Assembly (NCBI GenBank): GCA_032207245.1
Contig: CM063507.1
Location: 96,035,252 to 96,099,251, forward strand
DNA from: Pardosa pseudoannulata
Taxonomy: Eukaryota; Arthropoda; Arachnida; Araneae; Lycosidae
DNA length: 64,000 nt
Direction of reading: 5' to 3'
In this document: in pieces, positions 53,203 to 64,000 of the stretch
Position numbering within the stretch: the first letter of the stretch is position 1
How the letters are laid out: every line of letters begins with the position of its first letter
Notes under the pieces: model-generated
Database searches by the model: none
Told to the model about the DNA's origin: nothing
Seen by the model: only the letters and a program-made list of their open reading frames with translations
Translations under genes and position numbers: made by a program

Positions 53203-53693
53203 GTTGGTTGGTTGTTTGAAATTTAGTGGCGCTAATTCCTCATGGGACAAACTGCGCCAAACAAGACGAAAAAAACCCAATAGAACAACACAATTTTGAA
53301 AAAATTAATTTTGATGAAACCGTAAAAATGAAAGATGCCCGAAACCAAACAAAAACATAGGTAGAAAATTTAGAAAGACAAAATAAACAACACGATAATC
53401 AGCAAAGTTTGATTAAAAATTAATGTTTAAAAATGTAAAACAGAAAATGAGAAATTGAAAAAGGTACAATACAACAATGAAATTTATTAATTTAAAAAGA
53501 TTGAAAATTAATTTAAAATTAAAAAAAGGATTAAGAATCAAATATTACAAAATTAAACATGAAAAATTAGAAAACAAAAACAAATCAGATTTCAAAATAC
53601 AAGCCAGTACAGCGAAGAAAAGGAAATAAGCCTGGAAGCGGCATTTTCCCAATGATTGAATTAAGATTAGGTGATGAATTTCCAAAGAATTTT
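53203..53693 (-). mobile_element. LINE 3' end, second subfamily, 13-bp target duplication, copy B only
   Basis: ACCACAATACCAG at 53190-53202 and 53694-53706 is perfect. The 3' UTR matches the subfamily of 6160-7154. Truncated in the last codons of ORF2. The empty site is visible in copy A near 30498-30512 (ACACAATACCAG). Confidence 0.95.
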
Positions 53694-53706
53694 ACCACAA
53701 TACCAG

Positions 53707-54645
53707 ACTGATATGAAACTTAACTGTGGCATGTATTGTTTAGTACCTTTCGAACATCCTAACAAATCAACTTTTCAAAACTGAACCAAAAACCAACGTA
53801 CTGCACTCACAACGCATTATCGTTACGGGCAACGGTACTACCTCTTTATAATATCGAAATGTCGCAAAAATCACCCGATCATGAGTATAAAAATAATGAA
53901 TTTGTAGCAGCTACAATATGTTTAATTTTCCTCCATTCATAATGTTACAGAGTATTTTTAATGTTTTCTTTTAATAACGTTGGCAACAGTCAACAGTTGA
54001 GTTAAAAACAATAAGACAATTTGTCGCAACATCACGAACTAATATAATGCTCTTCAAATTCATTTTCATGTTTACAACAGCCAATAGACAAACAATAAAC
54101 TGTCCTTCCGTTTGAAACTAAAGCCAGAATTGTCATAATTTGAGAATTTGCCCTACTGCGTGAAATCGCCTTATAGAACGAGATGTTTTGAAAATAGTTG
54201 GATGTTAAGAGTAGAAATTTGTTTTTAGAATAAAAAATATTTTTTTTTCTTTGTCCTTGCGATTTGTTTGAAGAAATCTGAAAAATCTGAAGCACTTAAA
54301 ACAATTGTAACAGCTATTACTTTCTTTTACTTTTAGGATAAAAGGACAATAACAAATTTATCTTCATGATAAGAGACGCTGATAAAGATAAGAAGTATCA
54401 AGGTTCAAACGATGAACTGATAGAAAAATATACCAGCTTAAAAAAATAAATGCAACCATGTAAAAATAAAATGTAATAGTTTTTTTTAAAGATATTTTGT
54501 TTAAATTGAAAATACAGAAGAATATATTGTAGTACAGTATATTTTAGATTTAAGAAGTTCATTAAAAAGAGTACATGTATGTTTAAAATGTAGTAACTTA
54601 AAAGTAAATATAAGTTTTTACAACAAAACCATTATTTTATTCTAG
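53707..54645. other. AT-rich spacer, duplicate of 30511-31430
   Basis: Collinear with copy A. No coding sequence is supported; a long minus-strand open frame at 54032-54295 is not conserved in A. Confidence 0.45.
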
Positions 54646-54952
54646 GCTAATATAGACATACAATTCGTTTCGGAAGAATATTGGTATAGCATCATGCATA
54701 AATACATAAAAAAAATTAATACCGGTCTTTCTAAACTTTTACGCGATGCAGAATCTGGTGCTAATAATGGTAACAGAGTAAAAGAAAAAATTCTTAAAAT
54801 TAATAATGTATTTTTGAACAGTCATTTAATGTCGGCAAAAGAGTGACATATCATGTTTTATCATTATCCATGTTTTATCATGTTTACCATTATCCAAAAG
54901 TAATAGGCAAACAATTGATATTAACGCGAGTTCCATAAATTCCATTTGTTCC
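54646..54952 (+). pseudogene. Helitron relic, copy B
   Basis: KINTGLSKLLRDAESGANNG and VKEKILKINNVFLNSHLMSA read more cleanly than in copy A. A TGTTTTATCAT duplication disturbs the end. Joined to BEL gag at AACTCGACTAC as in A. Confidence 0.65.
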
Positions 54953-55498
54953 AACTCGACTACAAAACGAAACTTGGGTCCAGTTTGCATCGCGAATTAA
55001 AAACTAGTTGGGATTACTATCTTAAGCTGAGAAAGGTTTCAGATTTCGAAACTTTAAACCAATTGATTATTGTGGATAAAATATTCCAAACTTTAGATAA
55101 AGAGACTGCATCCCATATAAGTATAAAGCAGGCAGATGAATGGTTTAAACCTTTAAAACTTTCCCAGGAAGTGGATCTATATTCAACTTCTCGCGGAAAA
55201 CAATCTGAGAATTTTAATGCATTTCGTAAACAACCAAGTTCAAAAAATGTTCCAAAGGTGTTTTTTTCTGATATGAAAAATTCAAAATGTATACTGGGAT
55301 GCTCGGAGGATCATCCGTTGTACAAGTGCAATAAATATAATAAATTATCAGTAAACGAGAGAATAAATGTAATCAAGAATAATAGCTGTTGCTTCAGATG
55401 TCTTTCACAGCATCATCGAGTTGCTTCATACAAAAGTAAATATAAGTGCAATTGTTGTTCGAAAATTACACCACAGGAGTCTTTGTTTTTCATAAGAG
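54953..55498 (+). pseudogene. BEL gag fragment with knuckles, copy B
   Basis: 189 residues open across gag and knuckles (FRKQPSSKNVPKVFFSDMKN joins the two), because the T-run is only 7 long. This supports a single continuous gag reading frame in the ancestor. Cut at its end by a short LINE insertion. Confidence 0.8.
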
Positions 55499-55644
55499 GT
55501 TGGTTGGTTGGTTGATTGAAGTTTAATGGCGCTAAATCCTCTAGGGACAAACTGCGCCAAACAAGATGAAAAAAAAATTACAGGCTCAAAAACAGATTAA
55601 AACAACTATAAAAATAAAACATACAACATAAAACACGAATAAAA
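55499..55644 (-). mobile_element. LINE 3' tail only, copy B only
   Basis: 146 bp of 3' UTR with the GGTTGGTTGGTTGATTG end. Imperfect flanks ATAAGAG and ATTAGAG. Same subfamily as 11451-12508 and 20614-25493. Confidence 0.85.
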
Positions 55645-55664
55645 ATTAGAGAAAACTGCGAACT

Positions 55665-56389
55665 TAAATAAAATGGTGCCAGCTCAGAAATGTTTGTGCG
55701 GATTGAGATGAACAAGCGAAGGGGAGAAATGGCGAAGGCGTCATTGGTATAGGCCTAGAAGGCTCTGGAGCGAATAAGTGGTTCATAATTTTAACCATCC
55801 AGTGTGTGTGTTGACAAGGAATTCCAGGTTACAGTGTAACACTAAAAGGCATCATTGAAGAAATTTCCTGTTTTTCGTCATCCAACCGGGCCGAAATTGT
55901 GGAACATACAGATCCAGTTTGATTTCCGATATTGTGGAGCATCCAGATCCAATTTGGGTTCCAGATCGTGTTGGATTTTAAAGAGCAACCAGTTCCTGTT
56001 TAAATCCAGAGGAGCACGTCGGGAAATTGCAGTGCCCAGTTACAGATTTCTAGCAGCCAGTGGAAGCAGTAACTCCGGAAATTGAGTGAAAGAAGCTGAT
56101 GCTGATCCAGAAGCCCAGTGTTTTTTTAAACACGTGAGGTAAGTGCCTTGATTTCCATTAAGTCAGTTGGTGCTGTTTTGAGTAAAATATAGGTTTTAGT
56201 TCTAACAAATTTAAGTTAATTCTGTAGATATTAAGTTGCACATGGTATTGCAGATGTATAACTTGAACTGAACTATATTGTGGGTTTGTTTTTATCAGTG
56301 TGTTTATATTTGTTTTATTTAATTAATTAGAGTATATTGTGTAATTCTCTGTTTGGTTATATTTTTGTGTTACTGTTAGTTAAAAAACG
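55665..56389 (+). other. gypsy leader region, copy B
   Basis: Collinear with 32285-33004, including TGGTGCC at 55674. Confidence 0.5.
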
Positions 56390-57847
56390 GCATTCCTAGT
56401 AAAGGTACGAAAGGCCAACTTAATTAAACTGGCCGAAGAAATGTGTATAGAAGTGCCGGAGAATGCAAAAATTTTAGAATTAAAAAAGCTAATTATAGAA
56501 TCCCCAGATTACGAAGAAAATATGGTGAGGGATATGATTTCGGTAATTGATTCAGAAATGAAACAGAAAGAGGAAGAAGAGAGGGATCACGAGTTAGAGT
56601 TGAAGAAAACAGAAATGAGGGGCAATTCAGAGGTTGTATCGGTGTCTTCTCAAGATTGGTTGGTTGGTTGGTTGATTGAAGTTTAATGGCGCTAAATCCT
56701 CTAGGGACAAACTGCGCCAAACAAGAGGAAGAAATAAACTGAAGACGAAATTGAGAAAAAAAAAATCTTGACAAAAGAAATAATTACAGGTTCTAAAACA
56801 GATAAAAGTAACTATAAAAATATAACATTTAACAAAAAACACGAATAAAAATTGAATTATATACAGATTAACAAGAATTGAAAATTGAGTGAATTGAAAA
56901 TTAAAAGATTAAAAATTGAATCACCATCAAAAATCAGATTTTAGTATAAAAGCCAGTTTGACGAAGGGGAACAAGTTTGGGTGTGAAGTTTCCCCGATGA
57001 TTAAATTAAGATTCGGCGAAGGATTACCAAAAAAATTTATATACATTGATTTTAAACAAACACAAGAGGTTAAAATATGTGCGATTGTGTAAGGTGTCTT
57101 GCAATACGCACACTGTGAAGGAGCTTCACCCAGCAAAAGATGGGCATGGGTGAGTCTGCAATGACCCACTCGTATACGAGTGAGTATTACGTCATGTCTC
57201 CTAGAAGGGAGTTGAGGCCATTTAATTATTTTTGTTTTAATTTCTCGCAGTTTATTTGAAGGAATGTTATCCCAGGAGATCTGCCATTTATCATGCAAAA
57301 GATCTTTAATATAATTTTTCAAATCAGGGTAAGGAATACCAGTGTTCAGAAAGTCACTTGCAGACTTGGTAGCTTTGTCCACAAGTTCATTACCTTTAAT
57401 GCCGACGTGAGAGGGAACCCACCTAAAAACTAGCGAGATTCCCATGGAAGTAAGGTTAGTTATTGAAGTAATAATATCTTCTCAAGGAAGTACAGGAAAC
57501 GCGCATTTTGGGTTATATAAATTAATGCCAAAATTTGAGCCCGAAAAATTAGATATAAGTTTATACCTCGTGATATTTGAACGCCTGGTAAATCGCTCAG
57601 GCACAGACATTTGTGGGTTACAAATTTGATGTCAGTTTTACCGCTTGATGTAATTGAACTAATAGCCCGTGAGTCGGAAGAGTTGGCCGAAAATTATGAT
57701 CATATCAAAGACCTGTTGCTAAAAAAATTTAAGCTTAACCCCGAGAAATTTCGACAAAAATTTACCCAGCATAGAAAGGAAATTGAAATTTCTTGGAAAG
57801 ATTTCTCATTTGAAGCGAGGGAACTATTTAGAAGGGTGGCTAACTAG
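56390..57847 (+). pseudogene. gypsy gag, copy B, split by a LINE
   Basis: The start codon is ACG where A has ATG. KLAEEMCIEVPENAKILELK and the Glu/Lys-rich helix are conserved. The LINE is at 56655-57476. The C-terminal part (57611-57847) reads VTNLMSVLPLDVIELIARES, YDHIKDLLLKKFKLNPEKFR and ISWKDFSFEARELFRRVAN, better preserved than in A. Confidence 0.8.
56655..57476 (-). mobile_element. LINE fragment in gypsy gag, shared by both copies (B)
   Basis: Target duplication TCTTCTCAAG at 56645-56654 and 57477-57486. Minus-strand ORF 57445-56927 covers RNase H (VPSHVGIKGNELVDKA) to the end of ORF2. Ortholog of 33275-34110. Confidence 0.93.
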
Positions 57848-57882
57848 GCTAAAAAATAGATACATTCGAAGCTTTAAAAGAA

Positions 57883-59320
57883 TTGTTAATTGTCGAACAA
57901 ATTAAAAAATCTGCATCTACTGAAATAAAGGATCATTTCTTAAACGAATGGCCAAATTATACTACGGTCTCTGGAATAACGAGCGATTTTGATACCTGTG
58001 AGGAGCTTCAAAGAGACCGTAAAGGGCCAAAAGTAAGGGAACGAAAATTGAAACAAGTTAAAGATCGTAGAAGGGAGAATAGTCGCTCCCCGACGAAGGC
58101 GGGAAGCTCGCGGCCATTCTATGTTCCTCCACACTCTGAAAAGAGAGTTTTGGAACAACCTCAGGAAACCTCGTTGTTACGAATGTGGGAGCACAGAGCA
58201 CTTACGACCGTCTTGCCCTCGTCGGCTCAAAGGGGAAGGGGAGAGTAGAACAGATAAACAATGTAAGTGAAAGTAAACATCACGAATTTCTTGTTCCGTA
58301 CATGCAAAAGGGTTTGGTCAACGGACATGAAATTGACATCTTGAGAGATACGGGAGCAACACTAGATATAGTGTGCAGAAAGTACGTAGAATCAGAGGAT
58401 TTTTGTGGGGAAAGTATTTGGGTGAAACAGCCCTTAATAAACAACAGCTCTAAATCAGATCTGTTTACCCCTCGCTGTAGTAGAAATCACAGGAGATTTC
58501 TGCGTTGTACTAACAAAAGCGGCCGTTTGTTCCGATGATTTCGATGAAGGACGATAAGTGCTTGGGAATCGAACTGCGGCCCTAATTAAGGGTAGAACAG
58601 GATATGATTTCAGCCGTTGCAAAAACGTAAATGCCGTACAAATTAGAGGGCAGACCAAATGCAACAACGCTGAAACTGTTTCTACGCCTAGGCAGTTGAC
58701 CTCTATTACTGAAAAGGATGATTCTGTAGGAATTTGTAAGGATGAGGATGAGGAGGAGATCGTGAATATCCCGAAGATAGAGGGGGAGGTATCTGATCTG
58801 TCTTTACTAGAACTCACTAAGAGCTAACAAAGGAGCAGAAGGAATGTCCAGAATTAAAATTTTATTTAATTCGGTGAATTCCGAAGGGGGTGAAAAGAAA
58901 AAGAAAAGCTATTACTTGGAAGACGGGTTATTAATGAATCCGACCGTATATGATTTTGGCGAATTAACTAAAGGGAGTAATCTTGAGGAATCCCTAAATC
59001 CGACGCAGGTCCAGCAACTACGGGAACTGCTCAGTCGTTATACCAAAATATTTTTTAACATTCCGGGGCTGACTGATATGGTGGAGCATGATATTAAGTT
59101 AACTCCAAACAAAATCATGAGGTCAAAACCATACCGCCCTTCTCCCAGGCAAAACGGAATTTTAAAGGCGGAAATACAGCGAATGCTATAGCTTAAAATA
59201 ATAACGCCAGTTCGAATCCCTGATTAATGAGGTGGAAACTTGCTCTTCAGCCTTATAATTTTAAAATTATACATCGGGCTGATAAAACTAATCAAAATGC
59301 TGATAGTCTTAACAGAGTAT
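57883..59320 (+). pseudogene. gypsy nucleocapsid, protease, RT start and RNase H end, copy B
   Basis: IKDHFLNEWPNYTTVSGITS ends gag. The knuckle and protease follow with frameshifts near 58160, 58430 and 58555 (EIDILRDTGATLDIV is intact). 58844-59191 reads through SEGGEKKKKSYYLEDGLLMN, open where A has a stop, and includes RYTKIFFNIPGLTDMVEHD. It ends, as in A, with a jump to the RNase H tail (ALQPYNFKIIHRA). Confidence 0.8.
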
Positions 59321-59935
59321 TTTAGAAAGGATGGTCATCGAAAAAATGTTTGGTTATCTTGAAGTGTACAACAGTATTTTTTCTCTATTTTTATCTATTC
59401 TAGAAGTAGCTCAAATAAGAATGGAATGATCTGTATTTCTAATTATGATGTGTAAGTCATGGTTTTATACGAAGTCTTTGTAAAATATTGGAAATTGTAT
59501 AAGGTTTAGCTAATGAGATTTGCTTTTTTTTAAAGTGTTGTTACATGTATGTTGAACATAATATTAGTTTTTATACTAATTTCAATAATTTAGTACTTTA
59601 AAATGTTTGTATTGTGTTTAAATTTGCTTTCAAACAGTTTAAGATTTATTTTCCTTTTGTTAAGGGTTCAAGTTTAATTTTATATATGTCCTGTATGTTA
59701 TTTCTTAGTGCAGTCAAATGTCTCTAAATGTGAATCAGTGAAATTTTTGTGTTTATTTGATTCAGTTCATGGTTACAAACTGCAAGTCGACAGTTGCTAA
59801 GCGCTGACTTAATGAACTTGGCACCTACTTCGTGTAAACCTATTCTGAATAGGCTTGACTGTTGTACTTCAGGACAATTGTAATATTATTGTTTTTTGTT
59901 TTTACCCCCAAAAAACGTCTGGAGCAGGTGAAGGC

Positions 59936-60274
59936 TGTAGCATCACGCCACTGGAAAATTATTTTTATTTGTATTTGTTTGTGTATCAAGGCTCGCTCTG
60001 ACGTCAGTCGAACGTGTTCTTTGCTATCTGGGGGTCCCCATGCCTTCATTCTCTCCTCTAGAAAAGAGAGAGGGGTGTGGGGGAGTGACGTCACGAGGGC
60101 CAAGCGTTGTTTGGTGTGAGAGAAGACGCAGAGAGTAAATATTTGTATATACCAGAAATCTTCTTTCATCTCCACCTCGCTTGTGTCCGATGTGTCATCC
60201 TCACGAGGCCTACGAAGAACCCTGCTCGACCATAACGCTACCAAAATTACCTATTTTAGAGCTGTGACGTTACA
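59936..60274 (+). repeat. gypsy 3' LTR, copy B
   Basis: TGTAGCATCACG to GTGACGTTACA, 339 bp. Same position as 36524-36932, about 70 bp shorter around the G-rich tract. Confidence 0.75.
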
Positions 60275-60350
60275 CTGTATTATCGCTGGTGATTTTAATG
60301 CGTATAATACAGCCTGGAACAGTAGAGGTGTAAATAAATCTGGTAGAAAC
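60275..60350 (+). pseudogene. old LINE endonuclease fragment, copy B
   Basis: IIAGDFNAYNTAWNSRGVNK, more complete than copy A (which lacks the NSRG codons). Confidence 0.65.
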
Positions 60351-60847
60351 TGTTCTGAGTTGGCATGTTGCCAAGACTTCCGTTCTGAGTTGGCGTGTTG
60401 CCAAGATTTCTATTGAGAGTAAGCCCGTTCTTTTGTGTGTGAACGAAAGAGGAAGAGAAATGTGTTCAAACAAACAAGTATCTTTTTGAGAATAAGTTGA
60501 GTTTGAGAATAAATTTAGTTTACAGTCCACTACATATATATTTTTTTTTATTGAGTAATTGAAGAGCTATCGTTGGTACATCTGGTCCGTCGAGCCGGAG
60601 AACTTTCCCATGGATTAAACATTTTATTGTGTGAGATATCTATTGAGAACAATGGAACAGTTGTTTCGTTTTCATCGTTTCCTAGTGAAAGAACAATTTG
60701 GATTTTAGAGGAGCACAAATCGAGTGAGTTTAAACATTTGTATATCTGTTGTTAATTAAAAAGGCTCAATAATGTTGTTTAAAAGTGCTATTAAGCAAGA
60801 TTTGAGGCGTATAGCCACCGAAATAAATGAGATAGTAAACTGAAAAA

Positions 60848-61685
60848 ATGACTGTTGTTGATTTGAATAATATTGAATAGTGCTTTATACAAAACTGATC
60901 CAAATCAAGTTGTTACTATTGGTAATTCAATAATTGAGGAAAGAAAAAAAGATGCGCAACGTCAGTTAGATATAGAGAAATTACGGCTTGAAAGAGTTAA
61001 ATCTGAGTTAGAACTTGAAAAATTGAGAAACGAGACTAAACAAGATGTATTAGTTGAGAAAACTATATGCAGTTTAGACACACTGTTAAAAAGTGTTAAA
61101 CTATTAACCTTAAAATTGCCAAGTAAGCCTGAGGGCTGGGGTTTATTCTTTTCTTCGTTGGAAAGAGCTTTCACTGCAAAAAGTGTTCCTGACAAATTTA
61201 AAGCCGAAATTCTTTTAAATTTGCTTGGCGAGAAAGCTTCTAATGTGATTACGTATTTAAAAGAGGATGAAATAGGAGATTATGAAAAAGTAAAATTATT
61301 AGTTTTACGAGAATATGAGCCAACACCTCAAGCGTGTTTAGAACCATTTCGAAAAACAACTCGACTACAAAACGAAACTTGGGTCCAGTTTGCATCGCGA
61401 TTAAAAACTAGTTGGGATTACTATCTTAAGTTGAGAAAAGTTTCAGATTTCGAAACTTTAAACCAATTGATTATTGCGGATAAAATATTCCAAATTTTAG
61501 ATAAAGAGACTGCATCCCATATAAGTATAAAGCAGGCAGATGAATGGTTTAAACCTTTAAAACTTTCCCAGGAAGTGGATCTATATTCAACTTCTCGCGG
61601 AAAACAATCTGAGAATTTTAATGCATTTCGTAAACAACCAAGTTCCAAAAAATGTTTCAAAGGTGTTTTTTTTTTTCTTATATGA
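60848..61685 (+). pseudogene. BEL/Pao gag, copy B
   Basis: Same organisation as 37473-38315: ATG with an early TAG, then a 270-residue frame. Relative to A it lacks three residues (PEL after EKT) and has Trp in PSKPEGWGLFF. The frame ends in the same T-run. Confidence 0.85.
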
Positions 61686-62212
61686 AAAATTTAAAATGTA
61701 TACTGGGATGCTCGGAGGATCATCCGTTGTACAAGTGCAATAAATATAATAAATTATCAGTAAACGAGAGAATAAATGTAATCAAGAATAATAACTGTTG
61801 CTTCAGATGTCTTTCACAGCATCATCGAGTTGCGTCATGCAAAAGTAAATATAAGTGCAATTGTTGCTCGATTACACCACGGGAGTCTTTGTTTTTCATT
61901 AGAGAAAACTGTGAACTTATGCAGAGACTTTGGAGTTTAAAACTAGATTGGAATGATCCGCTACCTGCTCCAGAATATCATGAGTGGAACCAATTCCTTA
62001 AGTCATTAGAAAGTATAAATAACATGGACATTGAGAGACCTATAATAACCGAGCAAGCTACCATGATTGAGATCCATGGATTCTGCGACGCTTCGGAGAG
62101 ATGCTACGGAGCAGTAATTTACTGTAAATCCACGAGTCCGTCCGAAAAGGCACTGGAAGTTCCTTCCTCCCAGGAGCCCGAATTTTGGAGGCATTTGGAA
62201 AGCAGGCGTTAA
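61684..62212 (+). pseudogene. BEL knuckles fused to RNase H and integrase pieces, copy B
   Basis: One open frame 61652-62212 runs from the knuckles through RLWSLKLDWNDPLPAPEYHE and IHGFCDASERCYGAVIYCKS to the deletion joint with integrase (out of frame thereafter). It lacks copy A's small repeat near the joint. Confidence 0.8.
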
Positions 62213-62228
62213 ATCCATTAAATACTAC

Positions 62229-62738
62229 TTGAAGAGAGTAGTGGGTAATACAAGGTTGACTTACGAAGAATTCCTGACTGTGTTAATTCAAGTGGAAGGA
62301 ATGTTAAATTCTCGACCGCTTGTTCCTTTATCTGCTGACATGGATGATCTTAATGTTTTGACCCCTTCTCATTTTTTAATTGGTCGCCCCATTACATCCA
62401 TAGATGAACAGGATTTAACTAATATAGGTGAAAATAGGCTTAATCATTGGCAGAGAATGACAAAAATGACACAGACAATTTGGAAAAGATGGAGTTCAGA
62501 TTACTTGAGTAATTTGCAGCAGAAGAACAAATGAAAATTTGATAAAACCAATGTAAAGGTAGGAGACTTAGTAGTTGTTAAAGAGGATAATCTTCCACCC
62601 TGTCAATGGACTTTATGCAGAATATGTAATGTTTATCCAGGTAAGAACAATAAAATTCGAGTAGTGGTAGTTAAAACTGCCTTGGGCAAATATAAACGCC
62701 CAATCTCGAAGTTATGCCTCTTACCTATAAATGCATAA
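62229..62738 (+). pseudogene. BEL integrase C-terminus and DUF5641, copy B
   Basis: Identical in layout to 38892-39400, with the same in-frame TGA after QQKNK. It ends LCLLPINA. Confidence 0.85.
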
Positions 62739-62906
62739 TTAAGATTATTTGTTTAAATATTGTGTTAGTATATTGTGAATTATTTTAATGATTTTCTTTA
62801 TGTGTGGGTATAATGTAATATTAGAACTGTGTTTTTTTTATGATTGTACTCTTATGTAATTAATTATGTTTTGAATGTTTAAAAAACATGTCAAGGCGTG
62901 GCGGGA

Positions 62907-62952
62907 TGTTCTGAGTTGGCGTGTTGCCAAGATTTCTATTGAGAGTAAGCTC

Positions 62953-63002
<50 letters not shown>

Positions 63003-63152
63003 TGTGAACGAAAGAGGAAGAGAAATGTCTTCAAACGAACGAGTATCTTTTTTTTTTTTTTTTTTTTTTTTTGAGTTTGAGAATAAATTTAGTTTACAGT
63101 CCACTACATATATTTTTTGTATTGAGTAAATTGAAGAGCTATCGTTCGTACA
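62907..63152 (+). repeat. BEL 3' LTR, copy B
   Basis: 246 bp, TGTTCTGAGTTGG to TCGTTCGTACA. A T36 run at 62954-62989 is followed by a (TG) run, where copy A has (TG)14. Confidence 0.85.
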
Positions 63153-64000
63153 GAGGCTACTTAAATTTATCCCCAATACTCCTTTCCCTAATAATTCATT
63201 ACCTAAATTCTCTCACCCATTTTTCTCGCTCTAAATATTCCCCATAAAATTTATTCTGTGTCTCTGGATTTGTTTGACTCCGACCACTTACCATTTCTAA
63301 TGATGGTGGATCTGATGATACAAAATACAGTTTATCCATACTGTATTTTGTCCAAGAATAATATTTAATCACAAGTCCAAGCCTAATATTTACACAAATT
63401 GGTGACAGTTCCAGGATACTCTTGCCTGCTCTAAATTATTTTTTTTCCGATCATTAGAAATAATGATCAGATTGAAGAAGCTGTGTTGAAACTCACAACT
63501 CAGGTAAATTCAAGTATTCAAAATTCGTCAAAAGAAATGCGAACTCCTAAAGTTCACAAACTTCCCCAAAATATCTGGAAACTAATTAAAACAAGCAACG
63601 CAACTCGTAAAATTTATCAATTCCTTCGCACCCCTGTTTCAAGGCAAGAGTACTTTGCCCTCAGTACGACCGTAAAGATTGAGATCCGGGAACACCGTGA
63701 TAAGCAGTGGGAGGAATTTATTTCGAGTCTGCCCGTCGAAGATAACTCTCTCTGGAAATTCCAGAAGAGACTTCGTGGCTGATTGTTATTTACCCTCAAT
63801 AGATAGCGCCACAATGACGCACTTCAATTGATTCGGTAAAACTTAGTGTATAGCGGACGCGTATCAAAATCAAATCGCTCCCAATGTGGACTTAGTGAAT
63901 GAAGATCACGGCTCTCACACAATTAATACTGTTACTGACTTTTCTCCCCCCCCCCCACATTTTATATTATTCCTAAAACGAATATAGAAATTATTAAAAA
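63153..64000 (+). pseudogene. old LINE endonuclease to linker, copy B (cut by window end)
   Basis: DSDHLPFL, then an open stretch 63483-63782 (RKIYQFLRTPVSRQEYFALS, EIREHRDKQWEEFISSLPVE, DNSLWKFQKRLRG), the linker before RT in jockey-type LINEs. The RT part of copy A lies beyond the window. Confidence 0.75.

Larger units (their letters stand above)
60351..63152 (+). mobile_element. 2.8 kb internally deleted BEL/Pao element, copy B
   Basis: LTRs 60351-60580 and 62907-63152. The primer-site-like TGGTCCGTCGAGCCGG starts at 60583. Contents and deletion joints are as in copy A. Confidence 0.88.
49162..64000. repeat. large duplicated block, copy B (runs off the window)
   Basis: Collinear with 27778-41105. 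Private to B: a Merlin piece with hairpin at 50622-50853, a 2 kb insert at 51008-53070, and LINEs at 53203-53693 and 55499-55644. Shared: the LINE in gypsy gag, the gypsy 3' LTR and the small BEL element. Confidence 0.9.

Noticed and set aside
62838..63176. Lysine- or phenylalanine-rich proteins around T- and TG-runs
   Set aside because: These frames are translations of microsatellite and homopolymer tracts in the BEL LTR.
1..64000. CRISPR array, bacterial operon or contamination
   Set aside because: Direct repeats here are transposon copies of hundreds of bases with target duplications; there is no regular short repeat-spacer pattern and no prokaryotic gene.

Overview
This window is AT-rich, intron-poor eukaryotic DNA made almost entirely of mobile elements, most of them broken and many nested inside each other. 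The mix (Ty3/gypsy, BEL/Pao and copia LTR elements, an EN-RT-RNase H LINE with a C-terminal zinc knuckle, mariner, Merlin, ZBED-type hAT, piggyBac, Tigger/pogo, Helitron and a tRNA-derived SINE) points to an arthropod. A spider or other chelicerate is my best guess from the flavour of the gag and pol proteins, but that is inference. I see no confident host gene; the only candidate is a possible terminal exon in the first 360 bases.

Layout. 1-356: possible coding tail. 607-3126: array of diverged ~0.75 kb tandem units, two carrying the same SINE insertion. 3184-7154: LINE 3' ends and a gypsy gag relic split by SINEs. 7150-10083: BEL/Pao pol with a complete mariner at a TA site. 10405-14325: ZBED-hAT relic, two abutting LINE fragments, then a piggyBac relic cut by an LTR-like block that itself holds a SINE. 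14856-15535: Tigger/pogo relic. 15600-27290: a three-deep nest, BEL/Pao relic split by a gypsy element (LTRs 16259-16951 and 25924-26617, duplicated site CTGGT), itself split by a nearly full LINE (20614-25493, 13-bp target duplication).

27778-41105 (copy A) and 49162-64000 (copy B, running off the window) are two versions of one composite block in direct orientation: Merlin fragment, copia RNase H and 3' LTR, Helitron relic, BEL gag fragment, a gag-protease gypsy with a 3' LTR, and a 2.8 kb internally deleted BEL/Pao element inside an old LINE. Some insertions are shared by both copies and some are private, so the block records an order of events. Between them lie a second Merlin relic, a 100-N gap, a hAT element with both terminal repeats, and a gypsy element with almost complete protease-RT-RNase H-integrase and a 3' LTR.

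No element here looks able to move unaided: every long reading frame carries a stop, frameshift or deletion. The nearest to intact are the mariner (7455-8743), the hAT (42007-44594) and the gypsy pol at 44720-48288. Nothing resembles CRISPR, an operon or a defence cassette. The interest lies in insertion history, the SINE/LINE tail relationship, and evidence for internally deleted elements that probably moved with help from others.
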